Assembly (NCBI GenBank): GCA_019309815.1
Contig: JAFDFO010000127.1
Span: 1 to 6,644 of the forward strand
Source: Deltaproteobacteria bacterium
GTDB taxonomy: Bacteria; Desulfobacterota; Desulfobacteria; Desulfobacterales; C00003060
Length of the DNA: 6,644 nucleotides
Direction: 5' to 3'
The first letter of the stretch is position 1. The number at the start of each line of letters is the position of its first letter. Below are positions 5,453 through 6,644 of the stretch, in pieces. The notes beneath the pieces are model-generated. The model saw only the letters and a program-made list of their open reading frames with translations, made no database searches and was not told the origin of the DNA. The position numbers and the translations under genes are program-made.

Positions 5453-6644
5453 CTAGAATTCCTGCCCGCCGGGTCCTAGGCCATGGGCATGGCAATAAGC
5501 ACATCCCCAGTTATAGGGGTTCTGCCAATGTGGCCCGCACGCGAAATTTATCTCGTGACAGGCAGTGCAGAATTCATAGAAGCCCTGAGATTCCATAGTA
5601 GTCAATGCCTCGATGGCGTTGAAACCACTGAGGTCCTTTCCGTTGACATGTGTTCTGAGCAGAAACACATTGCGGCTTCCATGTGGTTCGTGACAATCCG
5701 TGCAGGCAAGAACGTAGTTCTTGTCAGGGTCGTCATAAGGAGGCTTCAAGGATCCATAGACGGGGGGAGTACATGATAGATCGTCATTGGGACTCTGAGC
5801 CCTCCCTCCATGGGCATCTCCGTTTATACCCCAGTTAATTGCACGCAGCGCACGTCCGCCGAGCCAGTCTGGATCTGCATCTGTCTTGGAACTGGGAACC
5901 CCATACTTGTGACAGTCCAAGCAGAAGTAATTAAAATTCGGAACATTAGAGCCATCAGAGGTTCCGTCACCGGCAGGCTCATACGAAACCTCCCAGCCCT
6001 CGGCGTTGCTGTCTCCGTAGTATGGGGCCTGGTAGTAGTTGTTCAAATAATCACTGATCATTTCGTTGTTCTGGGAAGTGGTTGCAGGCTCATCCCCCCA
6101 CTGGTTCCCGGTATTGCTGCCCCCGTCGATAATCCTTCTGACGGCCGTCTTAACCCCACCAAACGACGGGTGGGGGTCGACCCCTGTATTCTGCTGGGCG
6201 AGGTGGTGGTCATGACAGGCAAGGCAAGCATTGTTATCCGGAGTGAGCCAGGCTCCACCATTTATAAGCCAGGTTCGCATCTTGTGAAGGTTGTGGGACG
6301 ATCCCGTGGTAGAGGCTTGATTCGGCTTCCCAAAGTTGAAAGCGGCCTTGATGTTGGTAGAGCTAGCGGTGCCTCCGCCAAAGGTGCTACCGTAGTCCCA
6401 GTTTTCAATCATTGCGAACTGCTCAGAATTGACGGGATCGCAGTGGCACTGGAAGCAGAAGTTATCGGTCTGGCTGGTTGGATTCATGGGGGCAAACAAC
6501 ATAAGCTCATTCACACCACAAATAGAATCATTAAAGGTGTCATGGCAGTGCGCACACTCTCCTATATTGTAGGCATCCGGATGATCCGGATCCGTCACGA
6601 CGTTTGAGCGATTGACCCCTTGCGAGGTATTGCCATGAGCCGAA
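5453..6644 (-). CDS. Multiheme c-type cytochrome, C-terminal part (5' end beyond window)
   Basis: The minus frame is open from the right window edge to the TAG at 5453-5455, giving 396 visible residues; the signal peptide and any earlier hemes lie outside. GTG 6598 is not taken as the start because a plausible sequence of the same style (SAHGNTSQGVNRSN) continues upstream. Seven CxxCH heme-attachment sites are visible: CAHCH (6542-6556), CFQCH (6443-6457), CLACH (6212-6226), CLDCH (5909-5923), CTDCH (5690-5704), CTACH (5555-5569) and CAYCH (5489-5503). Spare histidines (SSHNLH, GDAHGG, EPHGS) could supply distal ligands. Four extra cysteines lie outside the motifs. The ACTDCHEPHGSRN...FLLR block is typical of large Geobacter/Desulfuromonas-type cytochromes. 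Hemes would be attached in the periplasm and the protein would act in periplasmic or extracellular electron transfer. The tail after the last heme is only 11 residues, so no C-terminal anchor is present. The electron partner is unknown. Confidence 0.92.
   Translation of the reverse strand, partial: SAHGNTSQGVNRSNVVTDPDHPDAYNIGECAHCHDTFNDSICGVNELMLFAPMNPTSQTDNFCFQCHCDPVNSEQFAMIENWDYGSTFGGGTASSTNIKAAFNFGKPNQASTTGSSHNLHKMRTWLINGGAWLTPDNNACLACHDHHLAQQNTGVDPHPSFGGVKTAVRRIIDGGSNTGNQWGDEPATTSQNNEMISDYLNNYYQAPYYGDSNAEGWEVSYEPAGDGTSDGSNVPNFNYFCLDCHKYGVPSSKTDADPDWLGGRALRAINWGINGDAHGGRAQSPNDDLSCTPPVYGSLKPPYDDPDKNYVLACTDCHEPHGSRNVFLLRTHVNGKDLSGFNAIEALTTMESQGFYEFCTACHEINFACGPHWQNPYNWGCAYCHAHGLGPGGQEF

Noticed and set aside
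5810..6607. 265-codon plus-strand open frame
   Set aside because: It is antisense to the cytochrome, whose seven CxxCH motifs on the minus strand leave no doubt about the coding strand.

Overview
The window looks like a piece of chromosome from an anaerobic, mid-GC bacterium, most plausibly a member of the Desulfobacterota (old Deltaproteobacteria). This is inferred from a large multiheme c-type cytochrome of the Geobacter/Desulfo type, a DUF89 phosphatase, a TPR lipoprotein, and decayed accessory genes with short tandem repeats between housekeeping genes. No 16S or other taxonomic marker is present, so the assignment is tentative.

Left part (1-1970, + strand) is accessory. It opens with the C-terminal third of an AbiEii-type nucleotidyltransferase toxin cut by the window edge. 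Next comes a second, unrelated nucleotidyltransferase-fold gene (389-966) that is broken: its N-terminal and C-terminal parts lie in different frames and the active-site entry segment between them is missing. Directly behind it, with its own good ribosome binding site, is an intact NAD-dependent sugar epimerase/dehydratase (978-1970).

The 451-base gap 1971-2421 contains two arrays of four 8-bp tandem units, a frameshifted C-terminal remnant of a four-helix-bundle protein (23S rRNA intervening-sequence/Avd-like family), and an inverted copy of the octamers at its far end. A perfect 19-bp inverted repeat therefore brackets the remnant. A 10-bp hairpin follows, just ahead of dtd.

The central part (2422-5313, + strand) is a compact run: dtd (D-aminoacyl-tRNA deacylase), a DUF1285-like protein, a TPR lipoprotein that overlaps it by 4 bp, and a DUF89/ARMT1-like damage-control phosphatase. 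dtd and the DUF89 protein are both repair or clean-up enzymes, the first acting on mischarged tRNA and the second probably on damaged phosphometabolites; the two genes between them have no assigned role. A 28-bp array of four heptamers occupies the place where the DUF89 gene's Shine-Dalgarno sequence should be.

The right part (5453-6644, - strand) is the C-terminal 396 codons of a multiheme cytochrome c with seven CxxCH sites visible, convergent with the DUF89 gene and running off the window. I found no complete novel system. The most interesting signals are the remnant mobile-like element bracketed by octamer arrays, the deletion scar in the nucleotidyltransferase gene, and the repeat array at the DUF89 start.
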